The notes beneath the pieces are model-generated. The model saw only the letters and a program-made list of their open reading frames with translations, ran no database searches and was not told the origin of the DNA. The position numbers and the translations under genes were made by a program. This document shows, one piece after another, positions 1 to 10,466 of a DNA stretch of 64,000 nt. Every line of letters starts with the position of its first letter. Positions within the stretch are counted from its first letter, which is position 1. The DNA comes from JBDTNL01 sp039933785 (GTDB lineage Bacteria > Acidobacteriota > Thermoanaerobaculia > Multivoradales > JAGPDF01). The stretch covers positions 1 through 64,000 of the forward strand of contig JBDTNL010000003.1 of NCBI GenBank assembly GCA_039933785.1. The letters run 5' to 3'.

Positions 1-1
1 C

Positions 2-280
2 GACCAGCAGCGCTACAACTTCCAGTTCGGCGGCCAGCTGTTCTACGAGATCAAGAACGGCAAGATCACCAAGATGCTGCGCGACGTGGCCTATCAGTCC
101 AACACCCAGGAATTCTGGAACTCGTGCGCCCAGGTGTGCGACGACAAGGACTACCGCATGAACGGCTCGTTCTTCGACGGCAAGGGCCAGCCCGGCCAGA
201 TCAGCGCGGTGTCCCACGGCAGCTCGACGGCGCGCTTCAACGGCGTCAACGTGATCAATACCGAGCGCAAGCTCGGCTGA
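2..280 (+). CDS. tldD: TldD-type metalloprotease, C-terminal part (5' end outside window)
   Basis: The gene enters from the left edge in frame 2 and ends at 280, so only the last 92 residues are visible. They carry the characteristic TldD C-terminus: a glycine-rich strand leading to NGKITKMLRDVAYQSNT, then EFWNSC, GKGQPGQ and a final SHGSSTARFNGVNV block. TldD forms a heterodimeric zinc protease with TldE/PmbA. It degrades unfolded peptides and in enterobacteria processes CcdA and the microcin B17 leader. The zinc-binding part lies outside the window. The next gene, 44 nt downstream, is the partner-type subunit, so the two probably form an operon. Either subunit name is possible from this fragment alone; the TldD/PmbA family call is firm. 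Confidence 0.85.
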   Translation, partial: DQQRYNFQFGGQLFYEIKNGKITKMLRDVAYQSNTQEFWNSCAQVCDDKDYRMNGSFFDGKGQPGQISAVSHGSSTARFNGVNVINTERKLG

Positions 281-324
281 GTCGACGGCGGCGCCGGCCG
301 GCGCCGCCTCTGATCGGAGACCTC

Positions 325-1659
325 ATGACGATTCTCAAAGAAGACGACGCCAAAGCCATCCTGAAGAAGGTGGTCGGATTTTCGAAGGCCGACGGCTGCG
401 AAGCCAACCTGAACGGCACTCGCACCGGTAACGTGCGCTACGCCAGAAATACCGTGTCGACGTCCGGCATCGTCGACGACATGACCCTCGCCGTGCAGTG
501 CAACTACGGCAAGAAGCAGGGCACCGCGACGGTGAACGAGTTCGACGACGCCTCGCTCGAAAAGGTGGTGCGGCGCGCCGAGGAGCTCGCCAAGCTCGCC
601 CCCGAGAGCCCAGAATTCATGGAAATTCTCGGGCCGCAGGGTGCCTACGTCGACGGCAAGGCCTGGTTCGATTCGACCGCCAACATCGATCCCGCCTACC
701 GCGCCAACGCTGCCGGCACCAGCATCGAGCCGGCCAAGGCCAACAAGGCCGTGGCGGCCGGGTTTCTGACCGACACCGCCGGATTCCAGGCGTTGATGAA
801 CAGCAAGGGGCTGTTCGCCTACTACGCCTCGACCAACGCCAACTTCACCGTCACCATGCGCACCGAGGACGGTCTCGGCTCCGGTTGGGCCATGCGCGAC
901 GTCGACGACATCAACCGCATGGACACCAAGGAAGCCTCGAACGTGGCGCTCCAGAAGGCGCTCGGCTCGCGCGAGGCCAAGGCGATCGAGCCCGGTAAAT
1001 ACACCGTGATTCTCGAACCGGCCGCCTCGATCGACCTGCTCGCCAACATGCTCTTCAACATGAACGCCCGTCAGGCCGACGAGGGCCGCAGCTTCCTGTC
1101 GAAGAAGGGCGGCGGCAGCAGGCTCGGCGAGAAGCTCGTCGATGAGCGGGTGAACATCTACTCCGATCCGACCGATGCCGATGTTCCGGTGGCCGGCTGG
1201 GCGGGCGACGGGCAGCGCTGCGAAAAGGTCAACTGGATCGAAAACGGTGTAGTGAAGACCCTGTTCAACCCACGCTACTGGGCGCAAAAGCAGGGCACGA
1301 AGCCGGTGCCGTTCCCGAACAACGTGATGATGAAGGGCGGCACGGGGACCACCGAGGATCTGATCAAGGACACCAAGCGCGGCATCCTGGTGACCCGCAC
1401 CTGGTACATCCGCTCGGTCGATCCGCAGACGGTCCTGGTCACCGGCCTGACTCGCGATGGGACGTTCTTCATCGAGAACGGCAAGATCTCGTTCCCGATC
1501 AAGAACATGCGGTTCAACGAGAGCCCGATCATCATGCTCAACAACCTCGAGGCCATGGCGGCTCCCCAGCGCATCGCCGGCGAGGGCATCAACGAAGTCA
1601 TGGTGCCGCCGATGCGGATCCGCGACTTCACGTTCTCCAGCCTTTCGGACGCCGTTTAA
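325..1659 (+). CDS. pmbA: TldE/PmbA-type subunit of the TldD/E protease
   Basis: A 444-residue protein, the usual PmbA length. The ATG at 325 is chosen because GGAGA (316-320) sits four bases upstream; reading-frame extension further 5' would run into the preceding gene. Residues near the N-terminus (RTGNVRYARNTVSTSG) match the family fold that places a conserved Arg/Asn strand near the start, and the C-terminus has the family signature of a GGTGTTEDLIKDTKRGILVT block and a final INEVMVPPMRIRDFTFSS. In E. coli this subunit lacks the zinc site and partners TldD, forming a cytoplasmic cage that degrades unstructured peptides. It directly follows the TldD fragment. Because TldD/E can act in RiPP maturation, the borosin locus 19 kb away is noted as a possible client, which is speculation. 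Confidence 0.87.
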   Translation: MTILKEDDAKAILKKVVGFSKADGCEANLNGTRTGNVRYARNTVSTSGIVDDMTLAVQCNYGKKQGTATVNEFDDASLEKVVRRAEELAKLAPESPEFMEILGPQGAYVDGKAWFDSTANIDPAYRANAAGTSIEPAKANKAVAAGFLTDTAGFQALMNSKGLFAYYASTNANFTVTMRTEDGLGSGWAMRDVDDINRMDTKEASNVALQKALGSREAKAIEPGKYTVILEPAASIDLLANMLFNMNARQADEGRSFLSKKGGGSRLGEKLVDERVNIYSDPTDADVPVAGWAGDGQRCEKVNWIENGVVKTLFNPRYWAQKQGTKPVPFPNNVMMKGGTGTTEDLIKDTKRGILVTRTWYIRSVDPQTVLVTGLTRDGTFFIENGKISFPIKNMRFNESPIIMLNNLEAMAAPQRIAGEGINEVMVPPMRIRDFTFSSLSDAV

Positions 1660-1718
1660 GACCTGAGGCCGTGGCGCGATCCGTCGCGCCACGGCTGAAT
1701 CACCGAATCACTGAATCA

Positions 1719-2336
1719 ATGAGCGACTTCGAGTTCGTGCGGCTGCGGTATGAGTCCGGTGACTGGGATGTCGATCAACGGATGCCCGCGAACCTGCTCA
1801 ACTCGCTGGTCGAGTACACCACCCTGAACGTGGCACCCCGCGAGCGCGTGGTCGCGCTCGCGGATCCGGCGGTGCTGCAGGCGCCGTTCTCGTACCTTGC
1901 CGGTCATCGCCTGGTTGAATTCGGCCGTGAGGAAAAACGCAACTTTCAGAAGCTGGTCGAGAACGGCGGTTTCGTGTTCGTCGACGACTGCAATCACGAC
2001 ATCGACGGCCTGTTCGCCAAGTCGTTCGAGGCGCAGATGACCGAGATCTTCGGCGCCTCGACCTTCGAGAAGATCGGCAAGGACCATCCCGTGTATTCGA
2101 GCTTTTTCAAGTTCAAGGACGGTCCGCCGGCCACCACCTTCGAGCTCAACGGCTGGGGTGACGATCTGGTACACGACTACCTGAAGGTGATGAAGGTCGA
2201 CGGCCGGGTAGGCATTCTCTACAGCAACAAAGACTACGGCTGCGAGTGGGACTACGACTACCGGAACAAGCGCTGGCTAGCGGAAGACAACACGAAATTC
2301 GGCGTCAATATCGTGCTGCTGGCGCTGACGCAGTAG
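1719..2336 (+). CDS. DUF4159 domain protein
   Basis: A 205-residue protein that fits DUF4159: an N-terminal YESGDWDVD strand, then a PFSYLAGHRLVEF segment, a GGFVFVDDCN motif like the Rossmann-like loop in this family, and DHPVYSSFF. No signal peptide or membrane segment is visible. The ATG at 1719 is used because the family begins close to the FEFVRLRYE strand; an upstream in-frame GTG at 1671 would add 16 unconserved residues. It lies 16 to 25 nt before the MoxR gene and probably heads or belongs to that operon; DUF4159 genes are commonly found with MoxR-DUF58-BatA clusters. The molecular role is unknown. Confidence 0.8.
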   Translation: MSDFEFVRLRYESGDWDVDQRMPANLLNSLVEYTTLNVAPRERVVALADPAVLQAPFSYLAGHRLVEFGREEKRNFQKLVENGGFVFVDDCNHDIDGLFAKSFEAQMTEIFGASTFEKIGKDHPVYSSFFKFKDGPPATTFELNGWGDDLVHDYLKVMKVDGRVGILYSNKDYGCEWDYDYRNKRWLAEDNTKFGVNIVLLALTQ

Positions 2337-2361
2337 GTCAGGCGAACTCGAGGTGGAACGG

Positions 2362-3369
<1,008 letters not shown>

Positions 3370-3374
3370 AGGGT

Positions 3375-4280
3375 GTGACCCTCCCCTCCTCTCGCCTCCT
3401 CGACCCCGCCACCCTCGCGGGCATTAAAGATCTCCGCCTGGTGGCGAAGACGGTGGTCGAGGGTTTTCTCTCCGGTTTGCACGTCGACCCGCGCCCGAGC
3501 GCCGGCGCCGAGTTCAGTCAATACCGAAGCTACGGCCCGGGCGACGATCCGCGGCGGGTGGACTGGCGGGTTTACGCGCGCTCGGATCGCTTCTTTGTGC
3601 GCGAAGCGGAGACCGAGCGCGATGTGACGATTCGGATCGTCCTCGACGCGTCGGCGTCGATGGCCCACGGTGGAGTCTCGGGCCAGGCGCTCTCGGCCTT
3701 CGACTACGCGCGTTTCGCGACCGCGGCACTGGCGTATCTGGTCACCACTCAGGGCGATGCGTTAGCGCTTCATGCGGTAACCGGAGGCGCCGTGCTGGAT
3801 GTCGACGATCGGCGTCGCGAGCATTCCCTGACGCGTGCGCTGCAGTTGCTCGAGCACCTGAACCCGGCGGGAGCGTGGCCAAGTGTCGACGAGATCCTGC
3901 CGCACGTTGCGCGGCACCGCGGCCGCCAGCTGGTGCTGGTGCTGAGCGACTTGTGGGAGCAGGCCGACGAGCTTCGCCGCACCGTACTGACGCTGCGGGC
4001 GCTCCGGCACGAGGTTCTCGTGCTGCACGTGATGTCGCGGGCCGATCTCGAGTTTCCTTACCAGGGTGACGCGGTGTTCGAAGATCGTGAGACCGGCGCC
4101 ACGGTGGCGGGCAACGGTGGCGGCCTGCGGGCGGGATATCTCACCAGCTTGGAGTCCTGGCTCGAGGATTGGCGTCGCACGCTGCTCGAGCACGGTGTCG
4201 CCTACCAGCGCATCGTGACCGACGAGCCTCTCGAGCAGGCGCTCCGCAGCTTCCTGCAACGTCGGCGGCTGTTGCCCTAG
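3375..4280 (+). CDS. DUF58 domain protein, vWA-like partner of MoxR
   Basis: A 301-residue protein with the DUF58 signature SYGPGDDPRRVDWRVYAR (about residues 53-70), followed by a vWA-like strand with a MIDAS-type IVLDASASMAHGG (residues about 88-100) and later VLVLSDLWE. DUF58 proteins act with MoxR ATPases and are often membrane associated, but no transmembrane segment is evident here. The GTG start at 3375 lies 5 nt after the MoxR stop, indicating translational coupling. It is the third gene of the 1719-9833 operon. Confidence 0.9.
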   Translation: MTLPSSRLLDPATLAGIKDLRLVAKTVVEGFLSGLHVDPRPSAGAEFSQYRSYGPGDDPRRVDWRVYARSDRFFVREAETERDVTIRIVLDASASMAHGGVSGQALSAFDYARFATAALAYLVTTQGDALALHAVTGGAVLDVDDRRREHSLTRALQLLEHLNPAGAWPSVDEILPHVARHRGRQLVLVLSDLWEQADELRRTVLTLRALRHEVLVLHVMSRADLEFPYQGDAVFEDRETGATVAGNGGGLRAGYLTSLESWLEDWRRTLLEHGVAYQRIVTDEPLEQALRSFLQRRRLLP

Positions 4281-4309
4281 ATGCCCTTCAGGCGATAGCG
4301 ATCGACGCG

Positions 4310-5737
4310 ATGGGATTCCTTTCTCCACTGTGGCTGTGGGCCTTGGCCGCGATTGCGCTGCCGGTGGCGCTCCACCTGCTGAGCCGTGGGCGCGGACGAC
4401 GCGTGCAACTCGCCAGCACGCGTTTGCTCCCCAGTGCGCTCAGTCTGCGTGGCCGGCGCCTTTCGCCGAGCGACATGCCGTTGCTGTTCTTGCGTACCCT
4501 GCTGCTCGCTGCGGTTGGGTTGGCGCTCGCCGGCGCTTGGTGGCAGCACGCGGCCACCTCGACTGCGGGGTCCTGGCTGCTGCTCGAGCCCGGCGTGCGA
4601 ACAGCCGCGACAGGGCAGGCGGCAGAGCGGCTCGGGCGCTGGCGCTCGGAGGCCCGGGAGGTGCGGTATCTGGCGCCCGGCTTGCCGGGCTCCGAACCGG
4701 CCACCGATCGACTGTCTCCGGATGCGTGGTCGCTCCTGCTCGAGGCCGATCGTGCCGCGCCTCCGGGCGTCGAGCTGCGAGTCGCGACGCGCGGGCGGCT
4801 CGGCGAGTTGCAGGGCGAACGGCCTGCGCTGACGCACGCGGTCTCTTGGTTGGCGGTGCCGGCGACCGGAGCGGAGCGCGCGCTCATTGCCGCCGGCCCG
4901 TGGACGGGCAGCTCCGTGCGCGGAATCGTCGAGACCACAGTCGCGGCGGGCAGTCGGGTGACGACGGTGGACCTACCCCCCGGGACGACCCGCGCTGGTC
5001 TCGTCGCGGTGCAAACGGGCAACCATGTGAGTCTCGCCTTGGACGGCGCTCCGGCGCTGGCGGTCGGCGCCTCGACACTCCTCACCCTGGCGCTCCATGC
5101 CGATGCCGCGCACGCCGCGAGCGCCGCGGTCTGGCTCGCCGCGTGCGAGGTCGCCGGGCGCGCCTTGGGCGCGAGCGCGACACGCGTGGAGCAACCGGCT
5201 GGTGCGGCCGTTCGCTTGTGGCTCGACGATCGCGCACCGCCAGCGGAGTGGGCCTCCGGGAACGGAGTGTTGGTCACCGAGGCGCCGTCTCCGGGCGTGC
5301 CGTGTTTCGGTTCCGCGGTCGCGGAAGGCGAGCCGATCGTGGTGCAGCGCTGCGAAGAGGGTGCGGCGGGAACCGCCGGCGCCGCGGAATGGAGGACCGC
5401 CGGGGGCAGCGCGTTAATCCAAGAGTCGGTCGCGGGTTCCCTGCGTACCTGGCATCTGCGGACGCGCGCCGCAGGGGAGTGGTCGAATCTTGCCCTGGGC
5501 GACACCCTGCCGCGACGCTGCGCGGCTTGGCTGGCCGCCGAGCTCGCACGGCGTGGAGAGCTCGTCGCGATGTCTCGATTCGATCGAAGGTCGGTGGCCG
5601 ACGAGCAGCGAGTGCCACGGCGGAGCACGAACGCGGCTGGTGCGTCGGCGCGTCGCGAGGACCTCTCGTCGTGGCTCTGGCTGGTGGCCGCGGCGCTCGC
5701 CTTTGCCGAACGGTCGCGGGCCCGGAGGATCGGATGA
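4310..5737 (+). CDS. BatA-like membrane protein with large periplasmic domain
   Basis: A 475-residue protein. It begins MGFLSPLWLWALAAIALPVALHLL, the diagnostic N-terminal helix of BatA-type proteins (aerotolerance regulator N-terminal domain), with a second helix at about residues 60-85 (LLFLRTLLLAAVGLALAGAWW). A long Ala/Gly/Arg-rich extracytoplasmic region follows, and a final hydrophobic segment SSWLWLVAAALAFA precedes a basic tail. The start is ATG 4310, 29 nt after the DUF58 stop. The next gene begins in an ATGA overlap at 5734. BatA-family proteins sit in membrane complexes with MoxR and DUF58 partners. The central domain does not show an obvious vWA MIDAS, so its function is unclear. 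Confidence 0.8.
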   Translation: MGFLSPLWLWALAAIALPVALHLLSRGRGRRVQLASTRLLPSALSLRGRRLSPSDMPLLFLRTLLLAAVGLALAGAWWQHAATSTAGSWLLLEPGVRTAATGQAAERLGRWRSEAREVRYLAPGLPGSEPATDRLSPDAWSLLLEADRAAPPGVELRVATRGRLGELQGERPALTHAVSWLAVPATGAERALIAAGPWTGSSVRGIVETTVAAGSRVTTVDLPPGTTRAGLVAVQTGNHVSLALDGAPALAVGASTLLTLALHADAAHAASAAVWLAACEVAGRALGASATRVEQPAGAAVRLWLDDRAPPAEWASGNGVLVTEAPSPGVPCFGSAVAEGEPIVVQRCEEGAAGTAGAAEWRTAGGSALIQESVAGSLRTWHLRTRAAGEWSNLALGDTLPRRCAAWLAAELARRGELVAMSRFDRRSVADEQRVPRRSTNAAGASARREDLSSWLWLVAAALAFAERSRARRIG

Positions 5738-7971
5738 GCTCCGGCGCGGCCTCGAACGGCGCTCTCCTCGCCTTGCTTCGGCGATGGCGGTGGCGCCGCG
5801 CCGCCGCCGGTAGCACGCTGGGCGCCGGGGTTGCAATTCTGGCCGTCGCCCTCTGGCGAGCGGGCGACGGCGCGGCGTCGGAGGCGCTGGTGATCGGAGT
5901 CTGCGGCGGCCTCGCCGGTCTGCTGCCGTGGGTGTGGGAGCGACGCTCGCGGGCCGCGCAGCTCGAGCGCCTGGCGCGACATCTCGACCGGGCGCGGACC
6001 GAGCTCACGGAGAGCACCGGGCTGCTGCTCGCAGAACCTTCGGCACTCACACCGCTCGCAAACTTGCAACGGCAGCGCACGATGACCACGCTTGGCGGGC
6101 TGCCTCGGCGCGGCGTGTTGCCTTGGCGCCGGCCGGTCCTGGCGATGCTTGTGGGCGGGCTCTGCGTTCTCGCTGCGGCTGGGCTGCAACCGTCCAAAGG
6201 GAAGTTTGTTGTAAGCGCGGCGGTCGCGCCTGGCGCGACTGCGGGCGCCGCGCGAACCGAGGTGCGCGTAAGGAGCGTGACGGTTGCGCCGCCCGCGTAC
6301 ACCGCGCGTCCCCCGCATGAAGCTCAGGAGCTCAACGTGAGCGCCGAACAGGGCGCGCGCGTGGCGTGGAAGCTGGCGCTCTCGGGTCCGGCGGATCACG
6401 TCGCGCTACTCTTCGGCGATGAGGTGGTGCCGTTCTCTGCGAGCTCCGATGGGCTCTTCGCGGCCGAGCGCGTCGCTTCGACGAGCGAGCTCTATGCGGT
6501 CCGCGTAGAAGCCGGCGGACGCGAGGTGTGGCGTTCGCCGAGTGCCCGGTTCGAGGTCGTGCCCGATCGTCCGCCGGTGCTCGACATCAGATCTCCGCTC
6601 GCGCTGACCGAGGTGTCGGCGACAGCGCCAGGATCGCTCGAGCTTTCCGGCGTTGCGAACGACGACTACGCGATCGGCGCGGTCGACCTCATGGTGACGA
6701 CGGTGGCGGGAGGTGGCGAGCAAATCTCGGTCCGCGAGAGCCACCAGGCGCTGGCGCTGGATGCAGGCGGGCAATTCTCGCTGACGCTGGATCTCGCGGC
6801 GCTCGGCGTGCAGATGGACACCGAGCTCTACCTGCGCGTCGAAGCGACGGACCGGAAAACGCCGGTGCCCAATCGCACGCGTAGCGAGACCCTGCGCGTG
6901 CGCGCCGCGGGCCCGGTTGCGCTCGCCGCGTCCGGGCTCGATGCCGGCGTGCGGCTGCAGCCGGTGCTCGAGTTCTTCCGCAGCCAACGCCAGATCATCC
7001 TCGACACCGAGAAGCTGATCGCCGATCAACCGCACATCGCGCGCGCCGAATTCGAACAACGCGCGCAGAGCCTGGCCTTCGATCAGCGCTCGCTGCGCAT
7101 GCGCTATGGCGCCCTGCTCGGCGAGGAATTCGAGTCTGGCGCGGTGGTCGAGGCCGGTGCCGAGGATGTGGAGCACCTTCAAGAGCCCGGCGGCGACGAA
7201 CCACGGCTCCCCGGCGCCGAACAGGATGACACCGCGGCGCAACACCCGAGATCCCTCGGCCGGCCCAAGGCGCCGCCCAAGATCGAAGATCTGCTGCCGG
7301 CGGGCCTGGTGCATCAGCACGACGCGCAGGACCAAGCCACGTTTTTCACCTCCGAGCTCCGCACGCAGCTGAAGGCGGTGCTGGCCGAGATGTGGAGCGC
7401 CGAGGGTGCGCTGCGGATCTTCGATCCCAAACACGCGTTGCCGTTCGAGTCGCGCGCGCTCGTGCTGCTCAAGGAGTTGCAGCAGAAGGCGCGGGTCTAC
7501 GTGCCGAAGATCGGCTACGAAGCCCCGGAGATCGACCTCGCGCGCCGATTGACCGGCGAGCTCGACAAGATCCACGATCTGGCGCCCGTCGGCGCTCCGG
7601 CACGGCCCGAGGCGCAGGCCGAGATCCGCCGGGTGCTGACGGCGCTGCGCCAGGGTGACGGTGGCTCGAGGGGCTCGAGCGACTCAGTTACCGAGCAGCC
7701 TTCCGCCGCCGACATTGCCGTCGCTCGCCGAGTCCTGGCGCAGTCGGCGCTCGCCGGGGACGCCGATGCGCTGGTCGCGGTGGACGCGTTGCGCGTGCTG
7801 GAGTCGAGCCCGAGCGCGGCTGCAAACGCAGCGCTTGACGAGGCCCAGCGGCGAACGCTCGAACGCGCGCTGTGGAAGACGCTCCCTCCGCCGCTGCCTG
7901 CCCCCACAGCGCCGGCCGCTGGCGGCGGGTTGGCGAGCGCGTTGCGGTCTGTGTCGGGAGGCGGCCAGTGA
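5734..7971 (+). CDS. DUF4175-like large membrane protein
   Basis: A 745-residue protein that starts inside the preceding stop (ATGA, 5734-5737). Two N-terminal hydrophobic segments (about residues 25-65) are followed by a cytoplasmic-looking stretch, a third helix (about 130-150, RRPVLAMLVGGLCVLAAAGL) and a long extracytoplasmic part with beta-sandwich-like strands (VRVRSVTVAPPAYT, PPVLDIRSP, VSGVANDDYAIG-type segment). The C-terminal third is helical and charged, suggesting a coiled coil. This layout (membrane anchor, PPAYT-type strand, DDYAI segment, helical tail) matches DUF4175-type proteins that lie after BatA in such operons. It probably forms part of an envelope complex with its operon partners; the biochemical function is unknown. 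Confidence 0.75.
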   Translation: MSSGAASNGALLALLRRWRWRRAAAGSTLGAGVAILAVALWRAGDGAASEALVIGVCGGLAGLLPWVWERRSRAAQLERLARHLDRARTELTESTGLLLAEPSALTPLANLQRQRTMTTLGGLPRRGVLPWRRPVLAMLVGGLCVLAAAGLQPSKGKFVVSAAVAPGATAGAARTEVRVRSVTVAPPAYTARPPHEAQELNVSAEQGARVAWKLALSGPADHVALLFGDEVVPFSASSDGLFAAERVASTSELYAVRVEAGGREVWRSPSARFEVVPDRPPVLDIRSPLALTEVSATAPGSLELSGVANDDYAIGAVDLMVTTVAGGGEQISVRESHQALALDAGGQFSLTLDLAALGVQMDTELYLRVEATDRKTPVPNRTRSETLRVRAAGPVALAASGLDAGVRLQPVLEFFRSQRQIILDTEKLIADQPHIARAEFEQRAQSLAFDQRSLRMRYGALLGEEFESGAVVEAGAEDVEHLQEPGGDEPRLPGAEQDDTAAQHPRSLGRPKAPPKIEDLLPAGLVHQHDAQDQATFFTSELRTQLKAVLAEMWSAEGALRIFDPKHALPFESRALVLLKELQQKARVYVPKIGYEAPEIDLARRLTGELDKIHDLAPVGAPARPEAQAEIRRVLTALRQGDGGSRGSSDSVTEQPSAADIAVARRVLAQSALAGDADALVAVDALRVLESSPSAAANAALDEAQRRTLERALWKTLPPPLPAPTAPAAGGGLASALRSVSGGGQ

Positions 7972-9833
7972 GCGGGCCATGGCTCGAAGCCTCACCGGGA
8001 GTGTCTTTCGCGGCCATCGTCTTGGCGGCAGTGCTGCTTGGCTTCGGTCTGGCGGGCGAGCGGGGACTCTGGCGCCGGGGCCGCTCGACAGGTCCGAGCT
8101 GGGCACGATGGGCGCCGGTGATCGCTTGGAGTGCGGCGGTGCTCGGCGGCGTGCTGCTGGTGGTCCGCCCGCTCGGACGCTCGGTGCCATCCGGCACGGA
8201 AGCTCTGTTACTAACCGAGGGCGCCGCCTCCGCGGCAGCGGGCGAATCCAACCTCACGACCGCGCGCGCTTTCGTCGTCGGCGGGCCGGCGTCAGGCTCG
8301 TCGAACATCGCCGCCGCTCTGCCAATCGTCGATGCGCGCGCCCTGTGGCGCGACGAGCCTGGTCTCGCCGCGGTGACCGTGCGCGGCTACGGCCTGGATC
8401 GATGGGACTGGTCCGGCTTCTCCGGGACGGTGCGGTTCGAGCCCGCGTCGCTTCCCGCCGGCGTCGCGCGCGCCTTCTGGCCGCGCCGCCTGGCCTTGGG
8501 CGAGGCGTTCGAAGTCGAAGGCTCGGTCGTCGCGCCGACCGGCGCCAAAGTGATCCTCGAGGGCCCGGGGGGTCCCGAGGACGAGCGCGCCGTGAATCCT
8601 TCGGCGGCTCCCGTGCCCTTTCGATTGCGCGGCTTGCCACGAACCCACGGCCGCCAGCTTTACACCTTGCGGGCGCTGGCCCTATCGGGGACGGAGATCG
8701 AGCACGAATCGCTCGACGTGGTGGTCGAGCCCGCCGCTCTGCCGGCGGTGCTGGTGCTGGAGAGCGCGCCGCGGTTCGAGACCCGCTACCTCAAGGACTG
8801 GCTGACCGGGATCGGCGCGCGCTTCGCCGTCCGCAGCACTATCAGCAAGGATCGCTTTCGCTCGGAGTCGCCCGCCGTCCCGTCGCCCGCCGGCGCCGTT
8901 TCGGTGCTCGAGAAGCGACTCGACAGAGCGTCTCTCGCACCGTTCGATGTCGTGATGGCAGACCCCTCGGCGCTCGACGCCTTGTCGGCGGCGGAACGAA
9001 CGGCGCTCGCGGCGGCCATCGATCAAGGCATGGGACTCCTCGTCGCTCTCCCGCGCGGTGTAGGTATCGAGCACGCCTCGTTCGCCGTCCATCCTCCCGA
9101 AGTGCGGACGGTCCCCGGACTGGATCTGCTCGCCGCGCGGTCCACTTGGCCGGGCGGCCTAGAGGTTCCCGCGCTGGACATCGAGGCGCGGGAATTGGTG
9201 GGCGGCGAGCCGCTGATCGCCGATCCGAGCGGCCGGCGCTTGGCCGTGGCGCTCCGTCGTGGTCGCGGCACCTTGGTCTGGAGCGTGCTCCACGACACCT
9301 ACCGCTATGTTCTCGAAGGCAATGCCTCGGCGCATCGGGCCCTGTGGTCGCGTCTACTGTCGGCTGCGGCGCGGCCAAGAGATCAGGCGCTGCGGTGGCG
9401 TGCTCCAATGGGACCGGTGCTCGTCGATAGGCCGCTCGACGTCGCTCTCGAAACTCCGGCCGAAGAGCCGCGCGCGGCCCTCCGTGAGGGGGGCGCCGAT
9501 GTTCAGCCGGTCCAGGCCCTGGCGCTCCAGGAGGATCTGCTCGACCCTTCGCGTTGGAGCGCCAGGCTGTGGCCGCGCAGGGCTGGGTGGTTCCACCTCG
9601 AAGCCGACGCCGAGCACGGACTCGACATCTATTCGGCTGCCGCCGACGCGTGGCCGACCTGGCGCGCGGCCGAGAGGAGCGACGCCACCCGGCGTGCGGC
9701 GGAGACCTCGGCCGGCGCCGCCGGGTCGAGAGGAGACCTCGTCGCGCGTCGTCCCCTGCCGCAGTGGCCGTTCTTCGGCTTGCTGTTGGCCGGCCTCTCC
9801 TGGCTCTGGATCGACGAGCGCCTGCGCGGCTGA
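7968..9833 (+). CDS. Membrane protein with glutamine-amidotransferase-like domain
   Basis: A 621-residue protein starting at GTG 7968 in a GTGA overlap with the previous stop. Helices lie at about residues 10-30 and 45-65, and a C-terminal helix (PFFGLLLAGLSWLWI) ends the protein. The middle has a strand-rich part and then a Rossmann-like block: VLVLESAPRFETRYLKDWL, FDVVMADPSAL and GMGLLVALPRG. This is the degenerate class I glutamine-amidotransferase-like fold seen in membrane proteins at the end of MoxR/BatA operons, without an evident catalytic Cys. It is the last gene of the operon; the next gene is convergent 7 nt away. Confidence 0.72.
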   Translation: MSGPWLEASPGVSFAAIVLAAVLLGFGLAGERGLWRRGRSTGPSWARWAPVIAWSAAVLGGVLLVVRPLGRSVPSGTEALLLTEGAASAAAGESNLTTARAFVVGGPASGSSNIAAALPIVDARALWRDEPGLAAVTVRGYGLDRWDWSGFSGTVRFEPASLPAGVARAFWPRRLALGEAFEVEGSVVAPTGAKVILEGPGGPEDERAVNPSAAPVPFRLRGLPRTHGRQLYTLRALALSGTEIEHESLDVVVEPAALPAVLVLESAPRFETRYLKDWLTGIGARFAVRSTISKDRFRSESPAVPSPAGAVSVLEKRLDRASLAPFDVVMADPSALDALSAAERTALAAAIDQGMGLLVALPRGVGIEHASFAVHPPEVRTVPGLDLLAARSTWPGGLEVPALDIEARELVGGEPLIADPSGRRLAVALRRGRGTLVWSVLHDTYRYVLEGNASAHRALWSRLLSAAARPRDQALRWRAPMGPVLVDRPLDVALETPAEEPRAALREGGADVQPVQALALQEDLLDPSRWSARLWPRRAGWFHLEADAEHGLDIYSAAADAWPTWRAAERSDATRRAAETSAGAAGSRGDLVARRPLPQWPFFGLLLAGLSWLWIDERLRG

Positions 9834-9840
9834 GGCGCGT

Positions 9841-10353
9841 TCAGTGCGCGGGCTCGAACACCTGGTTCGTGTAGGGATTGCCCTGCGGCCTGCCGACAAC
9901 ATTGAAACCGAAGTTCGTCGCCTGATGGCACCCGTTGCAGGCCGCGGTGAGGGCGTCGTACGCGCGCACGAACTCGGCGGCGTCGCGATGTTCGATGGCG
10001 GTGCGAACGGCGGCGAGCGGCCCCGGAATCAATCGCGGGATGGCGTCCTTGGGGGCCACGGGTGAGTCCTTGTGCGTGGGATGGAACTTCACCACGTCGT
10101 CGAAGCCTTCCCCCAGCTCGGTGACCTCATAGTCGGCGAGCTGCCAGTTGCCAGACTGGCCGGCGAACCAGAGCTTGATGTGCCGCATCTGCTGCAGGGT
10201 CATGATCTCGCCGAGCCCCGGGGCGTAGCTCTCGGCAACCGGCGGCGCCGGCGAGTGCTCTCGATCACAGGCGGCCAGGAGCAACAGGCCGACGACGGCG
10301 AAGGCACGCCCAACGTGCAGGGACGAGCATGAGACGGTGCGAGCTTTCAGCAT
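9841..10353 (-). CDS. Lipoprotein with a single c-type haem motif
   Basis: A 170-residue protein with an N-terminal hydrophobic segment ending in a lipobox (VGLLLLAAC, Cys at about residue 29), so it is a predicted lipoprotein. Near the C-terminus it has one CNGCH haem-attachment motif followed by ATNFGFNVV, the layout of small mono-haem cytochromes in which the distal ligand comes from an upstream helix. The segment MRHIKLWFAGQSGNW resembles proteins annotated as cytochrome c-like with unknown redox partners. It lies tail to tail with the MoxR operon and divergent from the phosphoketolase operon (113 nt between starts). Function is probably electron transfer at the periplasmic face. Confidence 0.72.
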   Translation of the reverse strand: MLKARTVSCSSLHVGRAFAVVGLLLLAACDREHSPAPPVAESYAPGLGEIMTLQQMRHIKLWFAGQSGNWQLADYEVTELGEGFDDVVKFHPTHKDSPVAPKDAIPRLIPGPLAAVRTAIEHRDAAEFVRAYDALTAACNGCHQATNFGFNVVGRPQGNPYTNQVFEPAH

Positions 10354-10466
10354 GGCTTCCTCTCCTCACATGGCCGCGATGATATGGGGCGATGACGTGT
10401 GCCTAGTGCCGGTCGAACATCGCCGCCGAGTGGCCGTTCCGGCCGCGGTTGTGTACGCTGCGGCTC

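Noticed and set aside
151..1692. Long minus-strand open frame of about 510 codons across the pmbA gene
   Set aside because: It is antisense to a fully conserved gene and its translation (His/Val/Arg-rich, no domain) is the usual shadow of high-GC coding sequence.
4288..6399. Minus-strand 700-codon frame over the BatA-like and DUF4175-like genes
   Set aside because: Shadow frame: Arg/Ala/Ser-rich translation, no signature, whereas the plus strand carries recognised domains.
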